Shown: in pieces, positions 53,020 to 61,538 of the stretch | Numbering within the stretch: the first letter of the stretch is position 1 | Layout of the letters: every line of letters begins with the position of its first letter | Assembly: GCA_017355425.1 (NCBI GenBank) | Contig: CP070233.1 | Coordinates: forward strand, 846,501 to 910,500 | Source: Dolichospermum sp. DET69 | Lineage (GTDB): Bacteria > Cyanobacteriota > Cyanobacteriia > Cyanobacteriales > Nostocaceae | Reading direction: 5' to 3' | Length of the DNA: 64,000 bases | The notes under the pieces: generated by a model | The model's database searches: none | The model's input: only the letters and a program-made list of their open reading frames with translations | What the model was told of the DNA's origin: nothing | Made by a program: the position numbers and the translations under genes

Positions 53020-53220
53020 CAAGGAGATAAAAGATTTATCCTACAAAGCGAAATTTTTTTTGCAAGTTTTGGAATATTTTATGTTTGATCTTCGTTATTA
53101 GTTATAGAAACTGCTAATCATTAAGTTCACAGATAGCTTAGTTAGACTTATAAAAAAGTTGCAGCTAGGTAGTTAGCAGCTAAAAAACACATAAATTTAC
53201 CTGTTTTTGTGGGGTTTAAT

Positions 53221-53853
53221 ATGAAAGTTGTAAGCGCTCTTCTTTCTAGTTTGACATTGCTGAGTTTAAATGTTGTGGGTTTATCTGGGGTACAAGCTCA
53301 ACCACAGGGATTTCAGTTTAAAAAGTTTCCAGTTACTCTTAATGGACCTGGCTGTCCATCGGGATCAGCTGTGGGAATTCTGAATGGAGATACTCTGTCA
53401 GTATCATTCTCTAAGTTTGGGGTTCTAGCCTCACCTCCTAAGGTTGTATCGACATCTTGCAATTTGAGGATCGGGCTTGATATACCTTCTGGATTGAATG
53501 TTCAACCTATTGACGTTACATATCGTGGCTTTGCCGATGTGCCTACGGGAGGCAGTGCTGACGTGAACGTTAAAATGATTTTTCAAGGCAAAACTGTTCC
53601 TACTACTACTGATCCAAACGCAACCTTTAGTCCTGGTTTCTCAGGTGTTTGGGAAAAAAATGTAGGTATTACATTAGGCACAATAAACGCGTGTGCTAAC
53701 CCAGTGTCATCAGTTTTTGGTATCAATACAAATCTAACTGCACGAGCAAAAGATGTGGCTGAAAAGCAAGAAACCCAAATCCGAGTTGATACGATTGACA
53801 CGGCAATTGGTCCTGTAATCTACCAAATAAAATTTGCCTTTAATCCTTGTTAG
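53221..53853 (+). CDS. Secreted DUF4360-type protein, copy 1
   Basis: 210 aa from ATG 53221. Signal peptide MKVVSALLSSLTLLSLNVVG ending at VQA, then the DUF4360 pattern: GCPSGSAVGILNGDTLSVSF, a cysteine in STSCNLRIGLDIPSG, YRGFADVPTGGSADVNV and INACANPVSSVFGINTNL, ending in PC. Four conserved cysteines suggest two disulfides. The family is known from fungi and bacteria as secreted proteins of unknown function. First of three tandem paralogues; the only one without a hairpin leader or repeat directly before it. Confidence 0.82.
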   Translation: MKVVSALLSSLTLLSLNVVGLSGVQAQPQGFQFKKFPVTLNGPGCPSGSAVGILNGDTLSVSFSKFGVLASPPKVVSTSCNLRIGLDIPSGLNVQPIDVTYRGFADVPTGGSADVNVKMIFQGKTVPTTTDPNATFSPGFSGVWEKNVGITLGTINACANPVSSVFGINTNLTARAKDVAEKQETQIRVDTIDTAIGPVIYQIKFAFNPC

Positions 53854-54070
53854 TTTGTCTAATCTGGATAGGTAAGTCTTGCATTTGATCTGTGAGAAAG
53901 TCTGAGTCTCCAAAAGCTACTTTAGCAATTTACAGATAAAGAAAGATTTTTTCAAATTGCTCAGAAGAAATCTTTCTTTATTTTCAGAGAATTGAAAGTG
54001 CATTACAAAAGCACACTCCCGTTGAGCAACCCCAAGGCAGTAATGGTATCAGAAGATTGACGGCGGTTAA

Positions 54071-54136
54071 AACTGCCCGTGTCGCTTCCCTCTCAGCACG
54101 CTTTGTGACTGAGTTTCCCGCATACCACGAGGTTTT
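54071..54136 (+). promoter_or_regulatory. Hairpin leader element, copy C
   Basis: Stem ctcag-cac-gcttt-gtg-a-ctgag (54092-54113): the inner pairs are CAC/GTG, a third compensated variant. GAGGT then TTTT and ATGA; the ATG is the start of the second DUF4360 gene. Confidence 0.7.
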
Positions 54137-54745
54137 ATGAAAATTCTAAGCACTCTTATTTCTAGTTTGACGCTGCTGAGTTTAAATGTTGTGGGTTTAT
54201 CTGAGGTACAAGCTCAACCACAGGGATTTCAGTTTAAAAATGTTCCAGTTACTTTTTTCGGAAATGGCTGTCCATCGGGATCATCGGAGGGAATTCTGAA
54301 TGGAGATACTCTCTCAGTAACATTCCCTAAGTTTGGGGTTCTAGCTTTACCTCCTAAGGTTGTATCGAAATCTTGCAATTTGAGGATCGGGCTTGATGTG
54401 CCTTCTGGTTACAAAGTTAAGCCCATTAACGTCAAGTATATTGGGTTTGCAGATGTGCCTAAAGGTGGTACGGCTGACCTGAAAGTTAGAATAATATTTC
54501 AAGGCAAAAATGTTCCAACTGGTAATGATCCAAACGCAACCTTTAGTCCTGGTTTCTCAGGTGTTTGGGAAAAAAATGTAGCTATTACACCAGACGCAAT
54601 AAATGCGTGTGCTAAACCAGTGAGTTCGGTTTTCGGTATCAACACGAATTTGATCGCGCGTGCTAGAAATGTAGCTGTCGGGCAGCAAACCCTAATTAGA
54701 ATCGATAAGGGCTACAAAATTAAGTTTACTTTTAGTCCTTGCTAG
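54137..54745 (+). CDS. Secreted DUF4360-type protein, copy 2
   Basis: 202 aa, ATG 54137 directly behind leader C. Signal peptide MKILSTLISSLTLLSLNVVG. Same cysteine pattern as copy 1 (GCPSGSSEGILNG, SKSCNLRIGLDVPSG, INACAKPVSSVFGINTNL, final SPC), but the middle (YKVKPINVKYIGFADVPKGG) has diverged. The trailer (tagtagcttcaac...) is repeated after copy 3, marking the duplication unit. Confidence 0.82.
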   Translation: MKILSTLISSLTLLSLNVVGLSEVQAQPQGFQFKNVPVTFFGNGCPSGSSEGILNGDTLSVTFPKFGVLALPPKVVSKSCNLRIGLDVPSGYKVKPINVKYIGFADVPKGGTADLKVRIIFQGKNVPTGNDPNATFSPGFSGVWEKNVAITPDAINACAKPVSSVFGINTNLIARARNVAVGQQTLIRIDKGYKIKFTFSPC

Positions 54746-54835
54746 TAGCTTCAACCAAAACAAAAGTTTTAAAGTGTTGATTTGTCAGATGCAGTTAAAA
54801 ATAGCACTAACAGAACCATCCAAAATATTAATTTT

Positions 54836-55450
54836 ATGAAAATTCTAAGCACTCTTATTTCTAGTTTGACGCTGCTGAGTTTAAATGTTGTGGGTTTATC
54901 TGAGGTACAAGCTCAACCACAGGGATTTCAGTTTCAAAATGTTCCAGTTACTCTTTTCGGAAATGGCTGTCCATCGGAATCATTTGTGGGAATTCTGAAT
55001 GGAGATACTCTGTCAGTAAAATTCTCTAAGTTTGAGGCTCTAGCTTCACCTCCTAAGGTTGTATCGAAATCTTGCAATTTGAGGATCGGGCTTGATATAC
55101 CTTCTGGATTGAATGTTCAACCTATTAACGTTACATATCGTGGCTTTGCTGATGTGCCTAAGGGAGGTAGTGCTGACTTGAACGTTAGAATAATATTTCA
55201 AGGCCAAAATGTTCCAACTACTACTGATCCAAACGCAACCTTTAGTCCTGGTTTCTCAGGTGTTTGGGAAAAAAATGTAGGTATTACATTAGGCACAATA
55301 AACGCGTGTGCTAACCCAGTGTCATCAGTTTTTGGTATCAATACAAATCTAACTGCACGAGCAAGAGATGTGGCTGAAAATCAAGAAACCCAAACCCTAA
55401 TTAGAATTGATGAGGGCTACGAAATTAAGTTTACTTTTAGTCCTTGCTAG
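54836..55450 (+). CDS. Secreted DUF4360-type protein, copy 3 (mosaic)
   Basis: 204 aa from ATG 54836; an upstream TTG at 54782 would add 18 unlikely residues. Signal peptide identical to copy 2 (MKILSTLISSLTLLSLNVVG); the central part follows copy 1 (GLNVQPINVTYRGFADVPKG, GITLGTINACANPVSSVFGI); the end returns to copy 2 (TLIRIDEGYEIKFTFSPC). This alternation indicates gene conversion or unequal crossing-over. Confidence 0.82.
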   Translation: MKILSTLISSLTLLSLNVVGLSEVQAQPQGFQFQNVPVTLFGNGCPSESFVGILNGDTLSVKFSKFEALASPPKVVSKSCNLRIGLDIPSGLNVQPINVTYRGFADVPKGGSADLNVRIIFQGQNVPTTTDPNATFSPGFSGVWEKNVGITLGTINACANPVSSVFGINTNLTARARDVAENQETQTLIRIDEGYEIKFTFSPC

Positions 55451-55604
55451 TAGCTTCAACAAAAACAAAAGTTTTAAAGTGTTGATTTGTCAGATGCAGT
55501 TGAAAATAGCACTAACAGAATCGCTTCAGGTAGATTATGTGTGCAAATAAGCTGATTAGTTTGCTCTGGCTGAGTCAAATATCAATAAAACATTGGAGTA
55601 AAAC

Positions 55605-56420
55605 ATGACTAGACAATACACACTGTTTCTGAAAACTTTTAATAAAGTAGCTGTCTTAGTAATACCGACTATTTCAATAGTTGCTTTAACCGTTCAAGAG
55701 ACTTTAGCTATCCCTCTTAAACCAATTTTAGATCAAATGGGCAATCGTGCAATCAAAGAGTTGGTTGGGATTGACCCTTGTACTCAAGCAGTACCGCAAG
55801 TAAATCAATTATCAATCAATAGAGAACAAGGAACAACTAATTCTTCTCTACCCTCTGCTACTTATTCTGAACCAAACATACAACAGGTAACTAATTCTCC
55901 TGCAGTATCTGCTGACCATGCCTCATTAATCAATACATCTAATTACGCACAAGCTTATCCAGGATATACACCGAACTATCCACCAAATAATCCACAAGGG
56001 TATCCAGGATATCAACCAAATTCTCCACCTCCTCCAACTGTCTATTTCACACCGAACTATCCACCAAATAATCCACAAGGGTATCCAGGATATCAACCAA
56101 ATTCTCCACCTCCTCCAACTGGCTATTTCACACCGAACTATCCACCAAATAATCCACAAGGGTATCCAGGATATCAACCAAGTTCTCCACCTCCTCCAAC
56201 TGGCTATTTCACACCGAACTATCTACCTAATAATCCACAAGGGTATCCAGGATATCAACCAAGTTCTCCACCTCCTCCAACTGGCTATTTCACACCGAAC
56301 TATCTACCTAATAATCCACAAGGGTATCCAGGATATCAACCAAGTTCTCCACCTCCTCCAACTGGCTATTTCACACCGAACTATCTACCTAATAATCCAC
56401 AGCCTTATCCAAGATATTAA
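55605..56420 (+). CDS. Exported proline/tyrosine-rich repeat protein
   Basis: 271 aa. A hydrophobic N-terminal segment (VAVLVIPTISIVALTVQETL) acts as signal or anchor and is followed by a short domain with IPLKPILDQMGNRAIKELVG. From about residue 115 it is built of a 27-residue unit such as YPGYQPNSPPPPTGYFTPN-YPPNNPQG, five copies in tandem (81 bp each, nearly identical at DNA level, 55964-56400). The unit resembles cell-surface or wall-associated extensin-like repeats. The run of recent units suggests copy-number variation between strains. Confidence 0.7.
   Translation: MTRQYTLFLKTFNKVAVLVIPTISIVALTVQETLAIPLKPILDQMGNRAIKELVGIDPCTQAVPQVNQLSINREQGTTNSSLPSATYSEPNIQQVTNSPAVSADHASLINTSNYAQAYPGYTPNYPPNNPQGYPGYQPNSPPPPTVYFTPNYPPNNPQGYPGYQPNSPPPPTGYFTPNYPPNNPQGYPGYQPSSPPPPTGYFTPNYLPNNPQGYPGYQPSSPPPPTGYFTPNYLPNNPQGYPGYQPSSPPPPTGYFTPNYLPNNPQPYPRY
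55964..56400 (+). repeat. 81-bp in-frame tandem repeat
   Basis: Units begin gggtatccaggatatcaacc and contain tctccacctcctccaact and tatttcacaccgaactatc. Sequence identity between units is very high, with blocks of shared variants (ccaccaaat early, ctacctaat late) showing stepwise duplication. Confidence 0.9.
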
Positions 56421-56455
56421 CCAAGTTCTCTGCCCCACTAAGCACTTCTACTTGG

Positions 56456-56584
56456 TTATTGTGGAATATCGGCGTTTTTTTGCCCTAATTCCATAAAAAT
56501 CAATGCTCCAGACCGTTCTGGCAGTTGTTCCAGCGTAATTTTATAAAATAATTCCGGTTTAAAAGAGGATTTGGGGGTTGACAT
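56456..56584 (-). CDS. Possible 42-residue small protein
   Basis: MSTPKSSFKPELFYKITLEQ, then LPERSGALIFMELGQKNADI, PQ. The composition is protein-like (mixed charged and hydrophobic residues, helix pattern) but there is no clear ribosome site. It may be a genuine small gene or the leftover start of a larger one. The remaining gap to 56855 has a hairpin (gttgggtt/aacccaac, 56644-56669) and nothing else. Confidence 0.4.
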   Translation of the reverse strand: MSTPKSSFKPELFYKITLEQLPERSGALIFMELGQKNADIPQ

Positions 56585-56855
56585 TTGATTTTAAATTTGT
56601 TATGATGGAATTGATAAGGAAGAACTATCATAAAATAATGTAGGTTGGGTTGACACAAGGAAACCCAACATATTCAGGGTAATTTTTGCCGTTACAAAAA
56701 ATGTAACCAACTCCGCCATAAATTAAAGCAGTGTGAAACTATAAATATACAAATTGCATCAAGTAATTGTATTCTCGGTGTAAGAATATTTTGGTAGCTG
56801 TTGATGATTAACAGTTCATCAATAATGAATAAATTTTTGGAGGAGTGCCAGCATA

Positions 56856-57611
56856 ATGTCTATTACTATTTTATCCAATTCTCAGTTTCCAGCCCAGAAA
56901 ATGGGGAAATTTGGGCAAATATTAGCTTTGAGTATAGTAATGTGTGCGATTTTTATATTACCTGCATCAGCGCAAGAAAAAGAAAAATTATGGCGGACTT
57001 TAACCGTGAGTGGAAGAGGAGTAGAAAGGATTTCTACAACTTTAGCTGAAGTTAGTTTAGGAGTAGAAATTCAAGGAAAAACGGCTGAAGATGTGCAAAA
57101 AGAAGCCGCTCGCAGATCATCGGCTGTGGTAGCCTTGCTCAAAAAACGCAATGTAGAAAAATTGACAACTACAGGAATTCGCCTCAGCCCAATTTATAGC
57201 TACACTAACAATGTCCAGCGTATTACTGGCTATGCTGCTAGTAATACAGTGAGTTTCCGTATTGCTACAGATAAAGCTGGAACATTATTAGATGAAGCCG
57301 TGAAAGTTGGCGCGACACAAATCAACGGTGTAAGTTTTATTGCTAGTGATGACGCAATAGCGATCGCCCAAAAACAAGCTTTGAAGAAAGCTACCCAAGA
57401 TGCACAAGAGCAAGCAGAAGCCGTTCTCAGCAGCTTGGGATTACAACAAAAAGAAATTGTCAGTATTCAAATTAATGGTGCAACTCCACCTCCACCACCC
57501 ATGCTTTACCGATCTGAAGCTGCTAAGGTAAACCTAGCCGATGCTTCTACTCCCATAGTCGCTGGTGAACAGGAAGTACAAGCATCAGTAACATTGCAAA
57601 TTAGTTATTAA
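56856..57611 (+). CDS. SIMPL-domain exported protein (DUF541)
   Basis: 251 aa. GGAGGAG lies about 13 bases before ATG 56856. Signal peptide with ILALSIVMCAIFILPASAQE. The SIMPL/DUF541 domain reads LTVSGRGVERISTTLAEVSL, TTTGIRLSPIYSYTNN, VSFRIATDKAGTLLDEAVKV-GATQINGVSF and ends VQASVTLQISY. Family members are periplasmic or outer-membrane-associated with unclear roles. Length is normal. Confidence 0.9.
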   Translation: MSITILSNSQFPAQKMGKFGQILALSIVMCAIFILPASAQEKEKLWRTLTVSGRGVERISTTLAEVSLGVEIQGKTAEDVQKEAARRSSAVVALLKKRNVEKLTTTGIRLSPIYSYTNNVQRITGYAASNTVSFRIATDKAGTLLDEAVKVGATQINGVSFIASDDAIAIAQKQALKKATQDAQEQAEAVLSSLGLQQKEIVSIQINGATPPPPPMLYRSEAAKVNLADASTPIVAGEQEVQASVTLQISY

Positions 57612-57661
57612 AAATGTCATTTTCACCAAAAATACCTGTGTAAATTTGAGGACTCATTGAC

Positions 57662-57736
57662 GAACCCTTCTCTTCTTCCTTCTTCCTTCGTGTCCTTCGC
57701 TCCTTCGTGGTTCATTAACTCCTGACTCGGTGACTC
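57662..57736. repeat. Dispersed repeat (CTTCCTTCGTGTCCTTCGCT ... ACTCGGTGACTCC)
   Basis: Pyrimidine-rich run, ttccttcgtgtccttcgctc, gtggttcattaactcctgac, tcggtgactcct, up to the PBP stop codon. The closest relative is at 62703-62806. Confidence 0.7.
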
Positions 57737-60007
57737 CTACTTAGTAATTTTCCCCATATAATTCCCCCAAAGTTGGGCTGCTTGGGCGCTGCTACCAGAC
57801 GTAGGGGAATTATTATCGTTTCCCAGCCAAATGCCAGTTACAAGTTGACGACTAGGAATAAAACCAATAAACCAGAGGTCAACATTATTATTTGTTGTTC
57901 CAGTTTTCCCTGCTTCTCCTAAACCAATGGCTGCACTGCGACCTGTACCACTAGTAATGACTCCGCGCATTAAAGTCGTCATTTGATTCGCAACTGCTTT
58001 TTTGATCACTTGTTTATTAGCATCTAAATTTTGATCAAAAGAGTAAATAACACGACAGGTTTGTAGATCTTTTAGATCCTTACAATCACTACTGTCGAGA
58101 ATTCTACTAATAGCATGAGGAGGATTCCACACCCCACGATTACCAATCGCCCCAAAAGCGCCAGTCATTTCTAAAACATTAACGACACTCTGACCTAATA
58201 TCAAGCCTGGTACTGCCTCAAGCTCAGATTTAATCCCTAAACGCTGCGCCATATCTACGACTTTATTCAAACCAATTTCCTTAGCCACCCGTAAAGCAAT
58301 GGGGTTTTCTGAAAGTGCCAAACCAGTTGCTATATCTAAACTACCACCAGCACCACTCCGACAGGGTTTATAGGTAAAACCTTGCCAAGTTAAAGGACTG
58401 CAAGAATAACTTTTATATGAGGAAATACCTTTTTCAATGGCCGCAGTATAAGCAAAAATTTTAAAGGTAGAACCCGGTTGTCGTTGGGCTTGAACGGTGC
58501 GATTGAACTGGCTTTTTCTATAATCAGCACCCCCCACCATGGCCACAATACTCCCAGTTTTCGAGTCAAGAGTCACCATCCCCCCTTGGGAAAAACCAAA
58601 GTTTGAGCCATTTTTAGAAATGGAATTTTTTAACTCTGTTTCGGCTTTAGCTTGGATAGCTGGATCTAGTTTGGTTTCAATAATATAGTTGCCTTCTCTG
58701 GCAGCGGCTGGCCCTAGTCTTGATGTCAGTTCCTGAAAGACATAATCATAAAAATAGGGAGCAATGGTTTTAGCTTGCCTTTCGCAGACTTTAGGGCTGA
58801 CTTGGACCGTAGAACGACGGGCGCGGTTAGCTTCCTCTTGGGTGATTTTGCCCATGTCTAGCAGTCGTTTAATGACTCTATTTCGATAATTGGCTGCTCC
58901 CAGTTTCCGAGGTCCACTACCACAAAAATCAAAGGCATTGGGAGCAGGTAAAATTGCTACTAAGGTTGCAGCTTCAGCTAGAGTTAATTCTTTGGCTGAT
59001 TTGTTGAAATAATATTTAGCCGCATCTTCAAAACCAGAAGTATCTGCACCTAAAAATACCCGATTTAAATAAGTTAGTAAAATATCATCTTTGCTGTAAA
59101 AAGTTTCTAACTTCAGGGAGACGACAGCTTCTTTTACTTTTCGTCCTAAAGAGTCTTGACTACCTACATATTCACGGAATAAACTCCGAGCTACTTGTTG
59201 GGTAACTGTACTTGCCCCCTGTTGGATATCGCCACTACGATTATTAATGAGGACGGCTCGCAATACGCCCAAAGGATCTACACCAAAGTGCCAATAATAA
59301 CGACTATCCTCAGATGCAACTACAGCAGATGCCAAATAGGGTCCAAAGTCTGATAACTTTTTCAGGTCTGTGTGGGCGATATTGCGAGGTTCACGGAGTG
59401 GGGTTGCGCCATCGCCGGCATAAACAACTATAGGGGCTTTAGTGGCTGTAGGTAAGGGTCTGACGGAAAATTTCATCCACTCTACACCTATGGCTAAGGC
59501 AACAAGAGCGGTGATACCACCAACACCATAAGCTGTCCAAGTGGCGGCTTTTACATACCAAGCTGGTGGATCAATATATTCCAGACGCACGGAAGCGGCT
59601 AGTTCCGGGGGACCTAAGGTAATAACATCACCATGACGCAGTTCTAAAGCATTTATTCGCCTTTTACCCAGATAAATCCCGTTGGTGGAATTTTCATCTT
59701 TGATGGTGAAAACGGAGGTGTTTTGGGTGGAATCCCGGGAGAGTGAGAGGTGGATTTGGCTGACAACTTGGTTACGGACGACGATATCACAGGATTTTGA
59801 ACTCCGTCCAAGAATATAGCGATCGCCTAATAGCGGATATTCTTCTGATTGATTTGTCCCTGCATCATGCACTAATAACTCTGGTACTTTGGCATTGGGT
59901 TTAAGCGCCAGCTTGGAAAAATCAACTCTAGCTTGAATAGTATTTAGTGCTTGAGTCACTTGACCAAGTAAGGTTTGTGGCTTTTGAGGAGGTTGGGGAG
60001 AACTCAT
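57737..60007 (-). CDS. Class A penicillin-binding protein with N-terminal FHA domain
   Basis: 756 aa from ATG 60007 (MSSPQPPQK; an ATG at 60013 adds two residues). A cytoplasmic FHA domain (about 55-145: GDRYILGRSSKSCDIVV, KDENSTNGIYLG) precedes the membrane anchor (TAYGVGGITALVALAIGVEW). Then come a GT51 transglycosylase (VVASEDSRYYWHFGVDPLG, QGASTVTQQVARSLF) and a transpeptidase with QPGSTFKIFAYT (active-site Ser), LSENP and GKTGTTNNNVDLWFIGF. It polymerises and crosslinks peptidoglycan. The FHA domain implies control by phosphothreonine proteins, and Ser/Thr kinases such as the one at 13173 exist here. Confidence 0.93.
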   Translation of the reverse strand: MSSPQPPQKPQTLLGQVTQALNTIQARVDFSKLALKPNAKVPELLVHDAGTNQSEEYPLLGDRYILGRSSKSCDIVVRNQVVSQIHLSLSRDSTQNTSVFTIKDENSTNGIYLGKRRINALELRHGDVITLGPPELAASVRLEYIDPPAWYVKAATWTAYGVGGITALVALAIGVEWMKFSVRPLPTATKAPIVVYAGDGATPLREPRNIAHTDLKKLSDFGPYLASAVVASEDSRYYWHFGVDPLGVLRAVLINNRSGDIQQGASTVTQQVARSLFREYVGSQDSLGRKVKEAVVSLKLETFYSKDDILLTYLNRVFLGADTSGFEDAAKYYFNKSAKELTLAEAATLVAILPAPNAFDFCGSGPRKLGAANYRNRVIKRLLDMGKITQEEANRARRSTVQVSPKVCERQAKTIAPYFYDYVFQELTSRLGPAAAREGNYIIETKLDPAIQAKAETELKNSISKNGSNFGFSQGGMVTLDSKTGSIVAMVGGADYRKSQFNRTVQAQRQPGSTFKIFAYTAAIEKGISSYKSYSCSPLTWQGFTYKPCRSGAGGSLDIATGLALSENPIALRVAKEIGLNKVVDMAQRLGIKSELEAVPGLILGQSVVNVLEMTGAFGAIGNRGVWNPPHAISRILDSSDCKDLKDLQTCRVIYSFDQNLDANKQVIKKAVANQMTTLMRGVITSGTGRSAAIGLGEAGKTGTTNNNVDLWFIGFIPSRQLVTGIWLGNDNNSPTSGSSAQAAQLWGNYMGKITK

Positions 60008-60113
60008 AAACAATTAACAATTAAAAATTCATAAGGAAGTAGGGGATTAACAAATGCAAAAATTAATAATTTAAAAGGCAGACTCTTCTTTTTTATTTTT
60101 TAATTTTGCATTT

Positions 60114-60575
60114 TTAATTACTTGGTGTGTTTTGCCATGAGGCAATTAACAGGCAAACAATGCCAATACTAATAAAAGAATCAGCCATATTAAATACGGC
60201 AAAATTAATTAACCGCAAATCAAGGAAGTCAACAACATACCCTAATGCAAATCTATCAATACCATTACCCATTGCTCCACCTAAAATCAAACCATAACCC
60301 AATTGCTCCCAAAAACTTAACAATGGTCCCAATAATGCAATGGTTATCAATACTAAACTTACACCCAAAGATAGCCACCGTAACCATTCTACCTTGCCAC
60401 TTAACAAACTAAAAGCTGCACCTGTATTAGTAACATAAGTAAAATGAAATATCCCCCGTAGTAATGGCAGTGTTTGTCCTAGTCTAAAAGTATGCACTAC
60501 CCAGTATTTTGTTACTTGGTCTAATAAAAATGCTATCAAAGCAGCAATCCAGAAAAAGCGGTTTTTTATACCCAT
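60114..60575 (-). CDS. lspA: Lipoprotein signal peptidase
   Basis: 153 aa aspartic protease with four transmembrane helices that cleaves the signal peptide of lipoproteins. The catalytic aspartates are in GNGIDRFALGYVVDFLDL and VFNMADSFISIG. It starts MGIKNRFFWIAALIAFLLDQ. It lies between bioY and the FHA-PBP gene, all on the minus strand. PstS, encoded nearby, carries a lipobox and is a likely substrate. Confidence 0.95.
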   Translation of the reverse strand: MGIKNRFFWIAALIAFLLDQVTKYWVVHTFRLGQTLPLLRGIFHFTYVTNTGAAFSLLSGKVEWLRWLSLGVSLVLITIALLGPLLSFWEQLGYGLILGGAMGNGIDRFALGYVVDFLDLRLINFAVFNMADSFISIGIVCLLIASWQNTPSN

Positions 60576-60587
60576 GATAAATTTGTC

Positions 60588-60680
60588 AGTTGTTAGTTGT
60601 CAGTTGTTAGTTGTCAGTTGTCAGTTGTTCGTTATTTTTCTTTGCCACTAACCAATGACTAATGACCAATGACTAATAAA
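60588..60680. repeat. GTTGTCA / TGACCAA heptamer runs
   Basis: About six copies of gttgtca/gttagtt (60588-60633) and then aatgactaatgaccaatgac (60652-60676). These are the same units as at 19552. Confidence 0.75.
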
Positions 60681-61260
60681 ACATTATATGTCGTAACACA
60701 TAAGCTATTATGGTGACAGCACAAACTACTACTAGTTGCCCTGGTAGTGCAAAGCAGGAGTATTTGAGGATAGCTTGAATCAGAGATAAATTTTCTGTTC
60801 CTTTCCAGGGCAAAATATAACTGATAATTAAATAAGCAATACCGCAGATGTGAACAGTGAACAAACCACAAATACAACTAAAAGCGAGAGTTTCTAGTCT
60901 AGGTCTCGCTTTAAAGGCTAAATAACCACAAATCCAAGCTCCGGGAATAAAACCCAACAAATAGCCAAATTGAGATAGTTTAACATAACCGATACCCCCT
61001 CCTTCGGCAAATACAGGTAATAAAGTTAATCCCATGACTAAATAGGCAATTTGCGAGAGCGCACCAGCATTTTGACCTCCTAAACAGCCTACTAGTAGAA
61101 CTGCACCAATTTGATAGCTGACACCTAATGAAAGGGTTTGAATTCCATGCTGACTCCAATTCCAAGGGGAGGTAATACCATAAGCTTCTAGGAAAGTACC
61201 ACCCATTGTGAGTAGCAAACCTATCATAGACCATAGCAGTTGATTTGATGCAGCAAACAT
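60673..61260 (-). CDS. bioY: Biotin transporter BioY
   Basis: 195 aa, six hydrophobic segments, the substrate-binding S component of an ECF-type biotin importer. Characteristic stretches are GAVLLVGCLGGQNAGALSQI, AYLVMGLTLLPVFAEGGGIG and QFGYLLGFIPGAWICGYLAF. No energising module (ecfA/T) lies here; BioY can act alone or with a shared one. The 3' end is bordered by heptamer repeats. Confidence 0.9.
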   Translation of the reverse strand: MFAASNQLLWSMIGLLLTMGGTFLEAYGITSPWNWSQHGIQTLSLGVSYQIGAVLLVGCLGGQNAGALSQIAYLVMGLTLLPVFAEGGGIGYVKLSQFGYLLGFIPGAWICGYLAFKARPRLETLAFSCICGLFTVHICGIAYLIISYILPWKGTENLSLIQAILKYSCFALPGQLVVVCAVTIIAYVLRHIMFY

Positions 61261-61538
61261 TTATTAGGCGTAAGGAAAAAAGCAATAGAAATAATAGCAA
61301 TAAGTATAAGCGGACAAATTTACATCCCAATTTATAACCTTAAATATACAAGAGGCAAGGGGCAAAAGGCAATAGAGACTAACTGAACTCGTTCTTAAGC
61401 AAAATAAAAATATTTTTGATTAGGAGTAAAAAACAAATATGGATTTTTCGATTTCTCTGCCTATTGTCTAATTATAAAAGAATCTTTTTAGAGGTATGTT
61501 AGAGATGTTTATCTACAATTTAAAAAAAATTAACACTT

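Noticed and set aside
55926-56177. 83-codon Trp/Ile-rich minus-strand frame
   Set aside because: Mirror of the 81-bp coding repeat of the proline-rich protein.
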